Of a stretch of 7,290 nt of DNA, positions 1 to 6,700 are shown in pieces. Origin of the DNA: Polyangia bacterium (GTDB lineage Bacteria > Myxococcota_A > Polyangia > Polyangiales > Polyangiaceae); NCBI GenBank assembly GCA_030433055.1, contig JAUILJ010000398.1, positions 1-7,290 on the forward strand, given 5' to 3'. A program made the position numbers and the translations under genes. Below the pieces are notes generated by a model. It was not told where the DNA came from, did not search any database, and was given only the letters and a program-made list of their open reading frames with translations. Every line of letters starts with the position of its first letter. The first letter of the stretch is position 1.

Positions 1-87
1 AAGCACCACGCACGCATGTTTGACCGCGCTGGCGCCTACCACTGGAAAGGAGATCGCTTTGTCCTCGAGCAACTCGAATGGCACTGA
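1..87 (+). CDS. C-terminal end of an upstream protein (partial)
   Basis: Frame 1 is open from the window edge to the TGA at 85-87. It encodes 28 residues rich in aromatic and charged side chains, including AYHWKGDRFVLEQLEW, which reads like the final beta-hairpin of a real protein rather than random frame. No family can be named from so short a tail. The next gene's frame overlaps or closely follows this stop, suggesting the two are co-transcribed. The ending resembles the ending of the next gene (HEWNGKGF), so the two could be related, but the match is very short. Confidence 0.5.
   Translation, partial: KHHARMFDRAGAYHWKGDRFVLEQLEWH
44..52 (+). promoter_or_regulatory. Candidate ribosome binding site for the lipoprotein gene
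   Basis: The purine run GGAAAGGAG ends 6 bases before the TTG at 59 and is what decides that start. It also lies inside Trp-Lys-Gly codons of the upstream gene's tail, so the match could be coincidental. Confidence 0.4.
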
Positions 88-799
88 GCCGCGGCTCGCC
101 GTCTTGAGATGTACCTGTCTCGCTGCGCTGTGTGTCGTGATCGGCGGCTGCCAGCCGACCGCAGGAGAAGCACCCGTGGCGAGCGCTGGGCCACCCGCGA
201 GTGCCAGCGCTCCCTCACCCCCAACCACGCCCAAGGACTGTCGCTGCGAACCCAGGGCGGCCAAGCCTGACGCAGAGCGCGAGTGGTCGGTGCCGGTCTC
301 CGTGCCTGACTGGCTCGAGGCTCAGGGCGTGTACCCCGGCGACGTCGATGCGGTCGAGATCCCCAGGAGCTGGATCACCGGGGAACCAAAGCCAGACGAT
401 CCCGAGTGCCAGGCGGTGCAAGTCGGGGAGCCTGCGCACGCGGGCCTGCTGTGCACCACGCGCTTGGGGGCTGACAACGATCCCCGCTTCCCCGATGACA
501 AGCGCTGGGAGCTCTGGCGGGTCGACCAGGGCAGGCTCATTCGGGTCTGGCTTGGTCGCCAGACGCTCGACGGCCTACAGCTCAAACTGAAGTGGGAGTC
601 ACCTGCACGCTTCGAAGTCAGCGGGAGCCCCGCGACGACGTGCAGGCAAGTCGAGCGACGAATGCGTCGAAAATACAGCCAGTACCACACGCCCGCGCAG
701 CGCGTCGTACCAACCCAGATCCAAGACTCGAGCTCTGACTTCTGCACTCAGCGCGGAGTCCACGAGTGGAACGGCAAGGGCTTCGATAGCAAGCGCTGA
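59..799 (+). CDS. Putative lipoprotein of unknown function
   Basis: The predicted protein has 246 residues from the TTG at 59. A basic N-region is followed by a hydrophobic stretch (CTCLAALCVVIGG) and a lipobox-like VIGGC with Cys at residue 31, so lipid attachment after signal peptidase II cleavage is likely. A low-complexity Ala/Ser/Pro linker follows, then a globular region with spaced cysteines (CRC, ECQ, LLC, TTC, DFC) that could form disulfides. I recognise no domain. No ATG start is available. TTG 59 is preferred because AAAGGAG lies 6 bases upstream. TTG 20 (259 residues) gives an overlong leader. TTG 104 leaves a minimal signal peptide and has no ribosome site. It overlaps the end of the upstream gene by 29 bases. 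The stop is well defined, but the start is uncertain. Confidence 0.7.
   Translation: MSSSNSNGTEPRLAVLRCTCLAALCVVIGGCQPTAGEAPVASAGPPASASAPSPPTTPKDCRCEPRAAKPDAEREWSVPVSVPDWLEAQGVYPGDVDAVEIPRSWITGEPKPDDPECQAVQVGEPAHAGLLCTTRLGADNDPRFPDDKRWELWRVDQGRLIRVWLGRQTLDGLQLKLKWESPARFEVSGSPATTCRQVERRMRRKYSQYHTPAQRVVPTQIQDSSSDFCTQRGVHEWNGKGFDSKR
181..212. repeat. Inverted repeat inside the lipoprotein linker
   Basis: GAGCGCTGG (181-189) is perfectly complementary to CCAGCGCTC (204-212), with a 14-base spacer. It falls in the Ala/Ser/Pro-rich linker codons, where biased codon use makes such matches likely. It could form an mRNA hairpin, but no function is implied. Confidence 0.3.
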
Positions 800-1154
800 G
801 AAGCCGAGAGTGGGAGTGATGAGACGGCACTCATTGACGACCTCGGCACAGGTCCACTGGGGGCCCTCGCTCCAGCCTCAGTTCCCCTCACTTCTGCGGC
901 AGTCCCCCTGCCTTCAACCGCAGCCCCCCTCTATCCGCGCGCCATCCCCCACCGCGAGTTCCCGGCAAAGCACCCTCAAAGATGCCTTGGTCGCGAGGTC
1001 CCGCCCCATCGCTCGCTCGGGCGAGTTGAGTTCCCCACGGTCCCGCGCGCCATTTTCGAGGTCCTTCTTCGCATCCTTTTGGGGGAGAGGCCCACCGAAC
1101 GAGGTAACTCAATCAGCAACCAAGGGGGACACCGTCCGAAAGCCGGGGGTCACC
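800..1154. other. C-rich intergenic stretch, no gene seen
   Basis: These 355 bases between two plus-strand genes are rich in C and pyrimidine runs on the plus strand, especially 870-960 and 1060-1080. The frame of the following gene stays open back to 810, but that extension is low-complexity Ser/Pro/Arg-rich sequence and looks non-coding. A small hairpin (CTCGC 1012-1016 with GCGAG 1021-1025) is present. TTGACG at 834-839 resembles a -35 box, but no -10 box follows at normal spacing. A promoter for the 1155 gene presumably lies here but cannot be pinpointed. Confidence 0.5.
803..847 (+). other. Imperfect stem-loop after the lipoprotein stop
   Basis: The outer arms GCCGAG (803-808) and CTCGGC (842-847) enclose inner arms GAGTG (814-818) and CACTC (828-832). 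The structure starts 4 bases after the TGA, a normal place for a transcription end. There is no T-run after it, so it is not a classical intrinsic terminator. It may only be a processing or stabilising hairpin. Confidence 0.25.
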
Positions 1155-1784
1155 ATGGCCAAGCTGTCCACCTCCGACAAAGCCCGCCGAGTGCTCACGT
1201 TCCTGCAGGGGCTCAGCCAGCCCAAGGCGCTCCGCGCCCTGAAGGGCGCCGGCTTCGCCCCAGCAGACCTCGATGAAGGCTGGCGCTTGCTCCGAGCGCT
1301 GCGCCCCGTCGACTTCGAGGCGCCGCCCGAGCGCGAGGCGCCGCGCACCCTCGAGCAGCTCGACGCCTGGGAGAATCACTGGTTCCCCATCGCCAAGGCG
1401 ACCCTCGCTCACCGCTTCCCGAGCATCCACGACGAGCTGTTCTTGAATGTCCACCAGACCACGGGCCTCGACGTGCTCAACTCGGTCGAGGTGTTCCTCG
1501 AGCGCGTCTCGGGGCTAGAGCAAAGGCAGGACAAGGACGCCAAAGCCGCCCGCACCCTGCTGACCGAGCGCGGCCTGAACCGCACGGTCATCCACGCCGC
1601 ACGGGCACTCCTCGACCAGATCCAGCATATCCCCACGGCACCTCCGGAACCTCCGGACACCAAGGAGGCGCTCGAGGCCCGGGAAGCCGCGCTCTGGTCC
1701 TGGTACCTCGAGTGGAGCGCCATCGCGCGCGTGAAGCTCCAAGACAAGACCGCGCTGCGGGGCTTGGGGTTCCTGAGGAAGTAG
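1155..1784 (+). CDS. Conserved-looking protein of unknown function, possible myxobacterial family
   Basis: The predicted protein is 209 residues, soluble and mostly helical, with no signal peptide or membrane segment. The N-terminus (SDKARRVLTFLQGL, residues 7-20) is followed by a helix with DLDEGWRLLRAL. The centre carries a tryptophan-rich block LDAWENHWFPIAKATL (69-84), and the end carries ALWSWYLEWSAIARV (179-193), then LRGLGFL. From memory this pattern matches a family of roughly 200-residue hypothetical proteins found in several copies in Sorangium-type myxobacteria. I could not check this, and no function is known to me. ATG 1155 is chosen because the strong coding character begins there and GGGGGT sits about 5 bases upstream. 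The longer open frame back to 810 is rejected. Codons are strongly G/C at third positions, as expected for a native gene. The gene ends 14 bases from the end of the convergent TPR-like gene. Confidence 0.75.
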   Translation: MAKLSTSDKARRVLTFLQGLSQPKALRALKGAGFAPADLDEGWRLLRALRPVDFEAPPEREAPRTLEQLDAWENHWFPIAKATLAHRFPSIHDELFLNVHQTTGLDVLNSVEVFLERVSGLEQRQDKDAKAARTLLTERGLNRTVIHAARALLDQIQHIPTAPPEPPDTKEALEAREAALWSWYLEWSAIARVKLQDKTALRGLGFLRK

Positions 1785-1798
1785 CGAGTGATCGTTGC

Positions 1799-2407
1799 CT
1801 ACGCCGCATCTCGCACACTAGAGGTAATCGGGTCCACGATGTCGGCATCTGGTGACGAAGCAACCGCGAGGTGACTCAGACCGGCGCGATAGAGGATGTC
1901 CATGGTGGGTTGGGCGCCCGCAAAGCAGAGCCGACGCGAGCATGTCTGGTGCACGCAGGTTGTTGCGTAGCCCTGCTCCTCTCGATTGGGAAAGACCGGC
2001 CTGGGCTGCTTGCTTCGCTCGTTGCCAGTGCTCCCGGTTCTTCGGTCCGACGCTCTTGCGAGCTGGATCTCGGCCGAAGCGTGCATCAGACACACCTCGG
2101 CGCCCGCGCTGTCGAAGCAGCCACGGACACCCGCCAAGCGTGCCTCGACCTCAGCTTCAGGGAGGGCACGAGCAGCCAGGAGCAAGCTCATGGCTTTGAA
2201 GCGGCGATTGTTGGGCTCGAGTTGACGCGCATTGGCGAGGGCCTCCCAGGCGGCTCTCTGGTTGTCTGGTTCGGCCAGCCGGTAGGCGATCCACCACAGG
2301 CTCGCTGCGCCGGGGTAGAACTCAGCAGCGTGGTCAGCTCCCTGAGCGCCTTCTTGCGCTCTGCGGAAGACGATAGCGTCATAGCTTTTCGGGCGATAGA
2401 GCTGCAT
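1799..2407 (-). CDS. TPR-like helical repeat protein, probably frame-disrupted
   Basis: The uninterrupted frame gives 202 residues from ATG 2407. Residues 27-118 read as genuine helical-repeat protein: AAEFYPGAASLWWIAYRL, then a second helix pair ending ALANARQLEPNNRRF, the typical close of a tetratricopeptide unit, then a helix ending AEIQLA. After about residue 118 this frame turns into improbable Arg/Thr/Pro-rich sequence. The neighbouring frame, over about 2050-1920, instead reads as helix (REHWQRAKQAAQAGL, then LRNNLRAPDMLASALL). From about 1918 the first frame becomes plausible again (AQPTMDILYRAGLSHLAV) to the stop. The simplest reading is one protein with two compensating single-base shifts, from mutation or sequencing error. 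TPR-like proteins usually act as protein-binding scaffolds; no partner can be named. The gene starts 73 bases after the stop of the large minus-strand gene and may share its transcript. No clear ribosome site precedes ATG 2407. Confidence 0.55.
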   Translation of the reverse strand: MQLYRPKSYDAIVFRRAQEGAQGADHAAEFYPGAASLWWIAYRLAEPDNQRAAWEALANARQLEPNNRRFKAMSLLLAARALPEAEVEARLAGVRGCFDSAGAEVCLMHASAEIQLARASDRRTGSTGNERSKQPRPVFPNREEQGYATTCVHQTCSRRLCFAGAQPTMDILYRAGLSHLAVASSPDADIVDPITSSVRDAA

Positions 2408-2480
2408 GAGCGCAGCATGGCTATTCGCCGCGCAAACTCAGCGGAGCGACAGACGTTCAGCGCTTCGCGCCTGGTCTCGC

Positions 2481-5400
2481 TCAATCTTCCCCCGCCTCGA
2501 GTTTCTCCGACCGAGCCCTCGCGTCCTCCTGTGCGGCCTCTCCCTCGTAGTCCTCCGCCAACTTGTGGAGAACGGCAACCGTGGCCAACCAACGTGGATC
2601 TTGTCCCAGCCTGGCAGCTGCATCGCGGTGGCATGCGGCGATCTCGCGTTCTTGCTTGCCTCCTTCATACAGATCCTTGCTCACCATCCCCCGAAGGTTC
2701 TGCTTTGCCATCGCGAGGTCGTCGCCAAAGTCTGGTCCCAACTCGTCGATCAACGTCCGTGCGGCTTCGCACGGCCACATTCCGTCCGGCGCAGCCGAGA
2801 CGCGAGCCAGGACCCGAGCGACTTCGCTCTGTCCAACACGACGACGGTCATCGTTCCTGGTGAGTTCAAGCGCGCGGCGACTCCACTCGAGCAGCGCTCG
2901 CTCGCGATCAGTAGGTTCCCCGCCGTGACCGGGATAGGTCTTCCAGCATGACAGCACACGGAACGCGACCTGCGCGCCCCGCCTGCGTCGTTCGAGCGAC
3001 GCTTCGTCGACATCGACCTCACCCGCATCCGCGCTCAATTCGGCACCCTCGACGCGGCGTCGGTACAGCATCCGGATAAGTCCGGCGAACAACTCGGGTT
3101 GCTCAGCCAGGGCTCGATAGAGACGGAGCGACTGCATGCCTCTTGATGGGCGCGTGAGCCACGGTAGGAAGGCGAGTTCGAGCCCGACTAGCTCCTCGTC
3201 ATCTAGTCCCGAGTCGTCGCCATGAAGGCGCTCGAATAGCTGTTCCACGTGGTAACCACGCAAGCCGCGTGAGTGGGCGGCAGTACCAGCTATCATCGCA
3301 GCAGCCGCAAGAATCCGAGCGATTGTGCGCGGCGAAAGGTTGGCAGCGAATGCTCCGGCGACATGAACCGCCTCAACGAACTCGCCTACGCGTTCGAGTT
3401 CGCGGATTGTACGCTCAACATCCACCTTATCGTGTGGATAGTGAAGCCCCTGGCTGGTCCAATAGGCCTCCCGGAGCTCCTTCCCAACCTCCTCAAGGAT
3501 ATCCCAAGTTATTGGATCCCTGCGGAGAAGAAGGGCCGACTCAGTCGCCTCATCGAGTCGACTGGCATGCACCAGGCGGGCGAGATAGGCCTTCGTCCAC
3601 TCTCGGTCTCGGCTGGGCGCGACTGCTGCAAAGTAGCCCGGCCGAATTCGCCGCCACGTTGGGTCATCAGCATTGAGTATTCGATCGCGGAGATCCTTTG
3701 GGAGTTCAGCCTGCACCAATGCAAAGGCCAGGGCGACCGGGGCCTCGACCACAGCCGCAAGCCGGCGAAGAGCGTTGTATCCATCGGCGCCCCTTGTGAG
3801 GGCATCGATCGCTTCAAGCTGGAGGTTTCTGAGGCGTTCCTGTTCTCCTTCCCAGTTCTCGAAGCGCTCCGGAAGATGCGCACGAGGGCCAAACAGCCAC
3901 GCAAAACGAGCAGTGAGATCCGTTGGAGTCAGTTGTTCGTAGAGCACCAGCATGAGCGCGAGTTCCTCAGATTCATCCTCCTGCCCCCAGAAGCCTAGGT
4001 GAATGGGCTCGCGCAGTGCCGCCCAAAGCAGATGCTCCTCGTTGCTCAATTTCCCCACGGACACAAGCGTTGTAGCTTCCTTGAGAACCTCGATTCGCAA
4101 GTCCGAAGCTAGGGGTCGAGCCGAAAGAAGCTCTGCCCAACGACCGATGTCGTGTTGTGCAGCTCGTACTAGCTGGTCACGGAGGAACTCCGCAAACCGC
4201 GCGAACTCGCCGACGGTAACCGTCCGGTCTTCACATGCTTCGTTCAGGTACTGAGGCTTTGCCGCAGGGTACGCGATGCTGTGGGTCAGCGATTCCACGA
4301 GGCCGAGCATCAGCCGCCACGTTAGGTCAGGATGGCGGACATGGATGTCCTTCAGGGTCGCGATCCGCTCGTCCAGCGAGGCGTTCGTAGCCGGGCAGTG
4401 CACGTGAAGCAGGCGGTGGAGGCTCGCGCTCGGTCGGTTCGACAAGTGGCCCCCCGGATCCGCTTCCGCGAGTCGGGCAAGGACTCGGGCAACGCGAGGC
4501 ATTCGTTCTGGGGCCCACCCCAAGCGCTCCAGCGCCCAGAGCAAGCCAGTGTGCGGACTCGTCGAGTCGCATTCCTGTGCGAAGACGGCGACGACGCCAT
4601 CCTGATGAGCCAGGCTCCGCTCCACGGCGTTCATGAACTCCGTTGGGGCGGCTTCCGCTAGGTCTGGCAGCACGTCAGACGCAGACGCCCAGGCAAGCCA
4701 CGCGCCTCCAAGCAAGTCCCGCACTACTCCTGCCGCAAACGCGGCCCCCGTATTTCCGCCAGATACAGACTCAAGTGCGGCATCGGACATCGATAGCCGA
4801 CAAAGCGTTTCGGCAACTCCGGCCCGAAGCTCGGATGAGTACCGGCGGACCTTTCCCTGGATGCTGGCGAAGAACCGCTGCTCGTGGGACATCGAGTACA
4901 CGGGGTCCTCCTCGCCAAGCACTCCCAACGCCAGCTCTCGAAAGGCCCTCAGTGCCGATCCTGAGATCCGCGGGGCAAGAGCTTCCCATGCATCCGCTGG
5001 CGAGGTCCAGCACCAAGAGGTCGCGCCCCAACGTCCATGGTGCAGCCGGATCGGGGTTTCGGAACCATGGGAAAGGTGTCCGCACAGCGCATCGAGTTCT
5101 TCCGGTGACGTGTGAGCGAGAACGGCAACGCCCGAGCGATCACCTTCGCTCTGCGGATTCCAACGACCTGCTAGCAGGAGGGCGATCACCGCCAACGATG
5201 GTTCCCTCATCCACTCTGGCTCTCTGGGACTGGCCGCGCCACAAAGGCGTTCCAGAGCGACCAAGGAACCACCCGACTCACGGGCGATCCGATCGGAATG
5301 CTCGAAGCCCGCGGCAGCAAGCTCAGGGCCAACAAGCAGGTATGGTGCGGCTCCGAGCCTGACGTCGGGCTTCCCTGGACCAGAGGGTCCAAGGGCATAG

Positions 5401-6269
5401 GCAACGTAGTGCCTATGCCCACCAGTTCGGGCCGCATCGAACGTCGGAAGAATGATCAGAGGCACGTCCGTGGACTGGCGCAACGCCCAGCGGAAGGCGG
5501 CTTCTGAACGTACGACGATCGACCGGGCGCGAAGAGCGTCCCCGTTCGGCATGCTCATGAGCGCTGATGCGACGAACTGCCGAGCGAGGGTTAGAGTCTC
5601 GGCACGCACCACGAACGGACCAGGCTTCGCGGCTACCCATTGCCCAAGAGCCTCCGCCGCGGCCATTCGTTCCGTTCCCAGGAGATGCAGCCGTGCCGGC
5701 AGGACAGGAGTCGTGCGGTGGGTCCATTCCGCGAGGTACTCGGCGAGGCTCGACACGTCCCCAACGGGTCGCTTGAGGTGAACTGCGGCGAACCAGCCTG
5801 CTACAGCAGGCGCAGATTCAAACCAGGTCGCAAGGTCGTCAGCATCCAGGCACCGGAACTCTGCCCCCGGGCCTGCCTTGCGCTTCGCATCAGCCCACTG
5901 CTCTTTGCGAACGAAACGTCGTGCCGTGACAGCCACGTATGTGGCGGCGGATGGTGGGACGGTGGGTTCGGCCTCTCCCGACCGCTTTGTGTAATCCTTA
6001 TCAAATTTTCGCGCCACATCATCAGCAACCGAGAGTTCCCACAACGAAACACCATGCGGAACAAACACTCCCCCCGCTTGCGACGCCACGAACCCGTCCC
6101 ACCCGGGATACCGGACGCCTCCGTCCGCACGAAGACCCAAGCGGTCCGTAAACGTAGTTCCCAAGATCAGGCGGCGAACCACCGCCGGGAGCTCACCGGG
6201 GGCTTCGATTCTGTTCGCCCAAGCGTTGATGTCATCGCCGCTGATAGAGAGTCCGTAGGGAACTGACAT
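2481..6269 (-). CDS. Large multidomain protein with REase-like N-terminus, candidate conflict/defence protein
   Basis: The predicted protein has 1262 residues and is cytoplasmic, with no signal or membrane segment. Residues 20-165 look like a restriction-endonuclease-fold domain: a helix (LPAVVRRLILGTTF), then GWDG (57-60), FVPHGVSLWEL (69-79), KFDKDYTKR (88-96), strand YVAVTARRF and CLDADDLATWF. D58, E78 and K88 or K91 are possible PD-(D/E)XK-type active-site residues, although the spacing is not canonical. Residues 185-345 alternate strands and helices like an NTPase core (FVVRAE; SIVVRSE; PLIILPTFD, a Walker-B-like strand; a closing GGSLVALERL), but no GxxxxGK[S/T] P-loop is visible. Residues 355-1180 are almost entirely helical, probably a solenoid. 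The C-terminus carries NLRGMVSKDLYEGGKQERE (191 residues into the last 263, at 1191-1209) and a final acidic helix. ATG 6269 is the first in-frame ATG and fits the domain start; only a weak GAAG precedes it. This order matches effector plus core plus sensor proteins of bacterial immunity, but substrate, partner and role are inferred. It could instead be a non-catalytic scaffold. Confidence 0.75.
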   Translation of the reverse strand: MSVPYGLSISGDDINAWANRIEAPGELPAVVRRLILGTTFTDRLGLRADGGVRYPGWDGFVASQAGGVFVPHGVSLWELSVADDVARKFDKDYTKRSGEAEPTVPPSAATYVAVTARRFVRKEQWADAKRKAGPGAEFRCLDADDLATWFESAPAVAGWFAAVHLKRPVGDVSSLAEYLAEWTHRTTPVLPARLHLLGTERMAAAEALGQWVAAKPGPFVVRAETLTLARQFVASALMSMPNGDALRARSIVVRSEAAFRWALRQSTDVPLIILPTFDAARTGGHRHYVAYALGPSGPGKPDVRLGAAPYLLVGPELAAAGFEHSDRIARESGGSLVALERLCGAASPREPEWMREPSLAVIALLLAGRWNPQSEGDRSGVAVLAHTSPEELDALCGHLSHGSETPIRLHHGRWGATSWCWTSPADAWEALAPRISGSALRAFRELALGVLGEEDPVYSMSHEQRFFASIQGKVRRYSSELRAGVAETLCRLSMSDAALESVSGGNTGAAFAAGVVRDLLGGAWLAWASASDVLPDLAEAAPTEFMNAVERSLAHQDGVVAVFAQECDSTSPHTGLLWALERLGWAPERMPRVARVLARLAEADPGGHLSNRPSASLHRLLHVHCPATNASLDERIATLKDIHVRHPDLTWRLMLGLVESLTHSIAYPAAKPQYLNEACEDRTVTVGEFARFAEFLRDQLVRAAQHDIGRWAELLSARPLASDLRIEVLKEATTLVSVGKLSNEEHLLWAALREPIHLGFWGQEDESEELALMLVLYEQLTPTDLTARFAWLFGPRAHLPERFENWEGEQERLRNLQLEAIDALTRGADGYNALRRLAAVVEAPVALAFALVQAELPKDLRDRILNADDPTWRRIRPGYFAAVAPSRDREWTKAYLARLVHASRLDEATESALLLRRDPITWDILEEVGKELREAYWTSQGLHYPHDKVDVERTIRELERVGEFVEAVHVAGAFAANLSPRTIARILAAAAMIAGTAAHSRGLRGYHVEQLFERLHGDDSGLDDEELVGLELAFLPWLTRPSRGMQSLRLYRALAEQPELFAGLIRMLYRRRVEGAELSADAGEVDVDEASLERRRRGAQVAFRVLSCWKTYPGHGGEPTDRERALLEWSRRALELTRNDDRRRVGQSEVARVLARVSAAPDGMWPCEAARTLIDELGPDFGDDLAMAKQNLRGMVSKDLYEGGKQEREIAACHRDAAARLGQDPRWLATVAVLHKLAEDYEGEAAQEDARARSEKLEAGED
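5376..5420 (-). repeat. Two adjacent perfect stem-loops inside the large gene
   Basis: GGGCATAGGCA (5393-5403) pairs perfectly with TGCCTATGCCC (5410-5420) across a 6-base loop. One base away, TGGACC (5376-5381) pairs with GGTCCA (5386-5391) across a 4-base loop. Both lie in codons for about residues 284-298 of the large protein (GHRHYVAYALGPSGP), at the end of the NTPase-like core. There is no T-run, so this is not a standard terminator. The 11-base stem is unlikely by chance in a window this size. It may shape the mRNA or simply reflect codon choice. Confidence 0.55.
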
Positions 6270-6284
6270 GTGGCTTCGTTGGAT

Positions 6285-6304
6285 CGTGATTGGACCTCAT
6301 CACG
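6285..6304. promoter_or_regulatory. Short palindrome just upstream of the large gene
   Basis: CGTGAT (6285-6290) and ATCACG (6299-6304) form a perfect inverted repeat with an 8-base spacer, centred about 25 bases before ATG 6269. The position and dyad shape would suit a dimeric repressor site or a leader hairpin affecting translation. No regulator gene is seen in the window, and a 6-base arm is short enough to be chance. Confidence 0.3.
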
Positions 6305-6365
6305 TTGTCCAGCCCCCCAGCAACCCCAATCCTCGAGGCCAGAAAGCATCCGTCACCGGAGACCA

Positions 6366-6477
6366 GGACTCGGCCGAAGGCACGAGTCCCGCTCCTCCCG
6401 TCGCTGGCAGCTCCCCCGTGAGGCGACTCGACCAGCCGTAGGTCGCCTTGACCGGACAATCGGGGCAACGCCGGTCA
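6366..6477 (-). repeat. Cluster of three inverted repeats in the intergenic region
   Basis: There are three perfect 7-base inverted repeats: GGACTCG/CGAGTCC (6366-6372, 6383-6389), AGGCGAC/GTCGCCT (6421-6427, 6442-6448) and TGACCGG/CCGGTCA (6449-6455, 6471-6477). The last two abut with no gap. They lie after the minus-strand stop at 6521 and 97 or more bases before the large gene's start. They could be terminators of the upstream gene without a T-run, a structured leader, or part of a small RNA. Confidence 0.4.
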
Positions 6478-6520
6478 GCACGGCGGCGAAACGATCGCGC
6501 CTGGCTAACTCAGCCCCGTG

Positions 6521-6700
6521 TCAGCCACCGCTGCCACCCGCGAGGTCGCTGTGGGCGAGCCGCACCAACAGATCGATGCCGTGTGCATGCCCCCGAAGGG
6601 CGCCGAGCAACTTCCAGAGCAGTGGCTCGTCGAGGGGGATCAAGACCCCCACGGTGAGCCCTGGCAGCAACGACGACAACTGCTCAACAGCGCGGCTGTC
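6521..6700 (-). pseudogene. C-terminal fragment of an unrecognised protein
   Basis: On the minus strand the last 60 or so codons before the TGA at 6521-6523 read as plausible protein (EQLSSLLPGLTVGVLIPLDE, then LLWKLLGALRGHAHGIDLL) with strongly G/C third positions. The open frame continues rightwards, but beyond about 6700 it is only the antisense of the btuB piece, so the gene appears truncated there. It is leucine-rich and probably helical. I cannot assign a family. The opposite strand is also open here and cannot be fully excluded as the coding one. Confidence 0.35.

Larger units (their letters stand above)
6270..6520. other. Intergenic region upstream of the large gene
   Basis: No convincing coding frame is present on either strand; the open frames here are Arg/Ser/Pro-rich. 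The region should hold the promoter of the large minus-strand gene. TTGGGG or TTGCTG in the minus-strand sequence around 6310-6330 could be weak -35 boxes, but no good -10 box follows at 16-18 bases, so no promoter is called. Its notable content is the inverted repeats listed separately. Confidence 0.5.

Noticed and set aside
834..865. TTGACG as a promoter -35 box
   Set aside because: The sequence 16-18 bases downstream is GC-rich with no -10-like hexamer.
810..1154. N-terminal extension of the 1155-1784 gene
   Set aside because: The extension is low-complexity Ser/Pro/Arg sequence; coding character and a ribosome site begin only at ATG 1155.
1785..1798. Bidirectional terminator between the convergent genes
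   Set aside because: No hairpin or T-run is visible in or around the 14-base gap.
2408..2484. TTG start overlapping the large gene's stop (TTGA) as the true start of the TPR-like gene
   Set aside because: The frame differs from the TPR frame, so a third shift would be needed, and the residues before ATG 2407 do not clearly extend the repeat.
1871..2863. Plus-strand open frame of 330 codons
   Set aside because: It lies antisense to the TPR-like gene and the 3' end of the large gene; its protein is Arg/Ser/Pro-rich without recognisable motifs.
3273..3998. Plus-strand open frame of 241 codons
   Set aside because: It is entirely inside the large minus-strand gene, whose protein is coherent over the same span.
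5640..6266. Plus-strand open frame of 208 codons
   Set aside because: It is antisense to the N-terminal domain of the large gene and has no coding character of its own.
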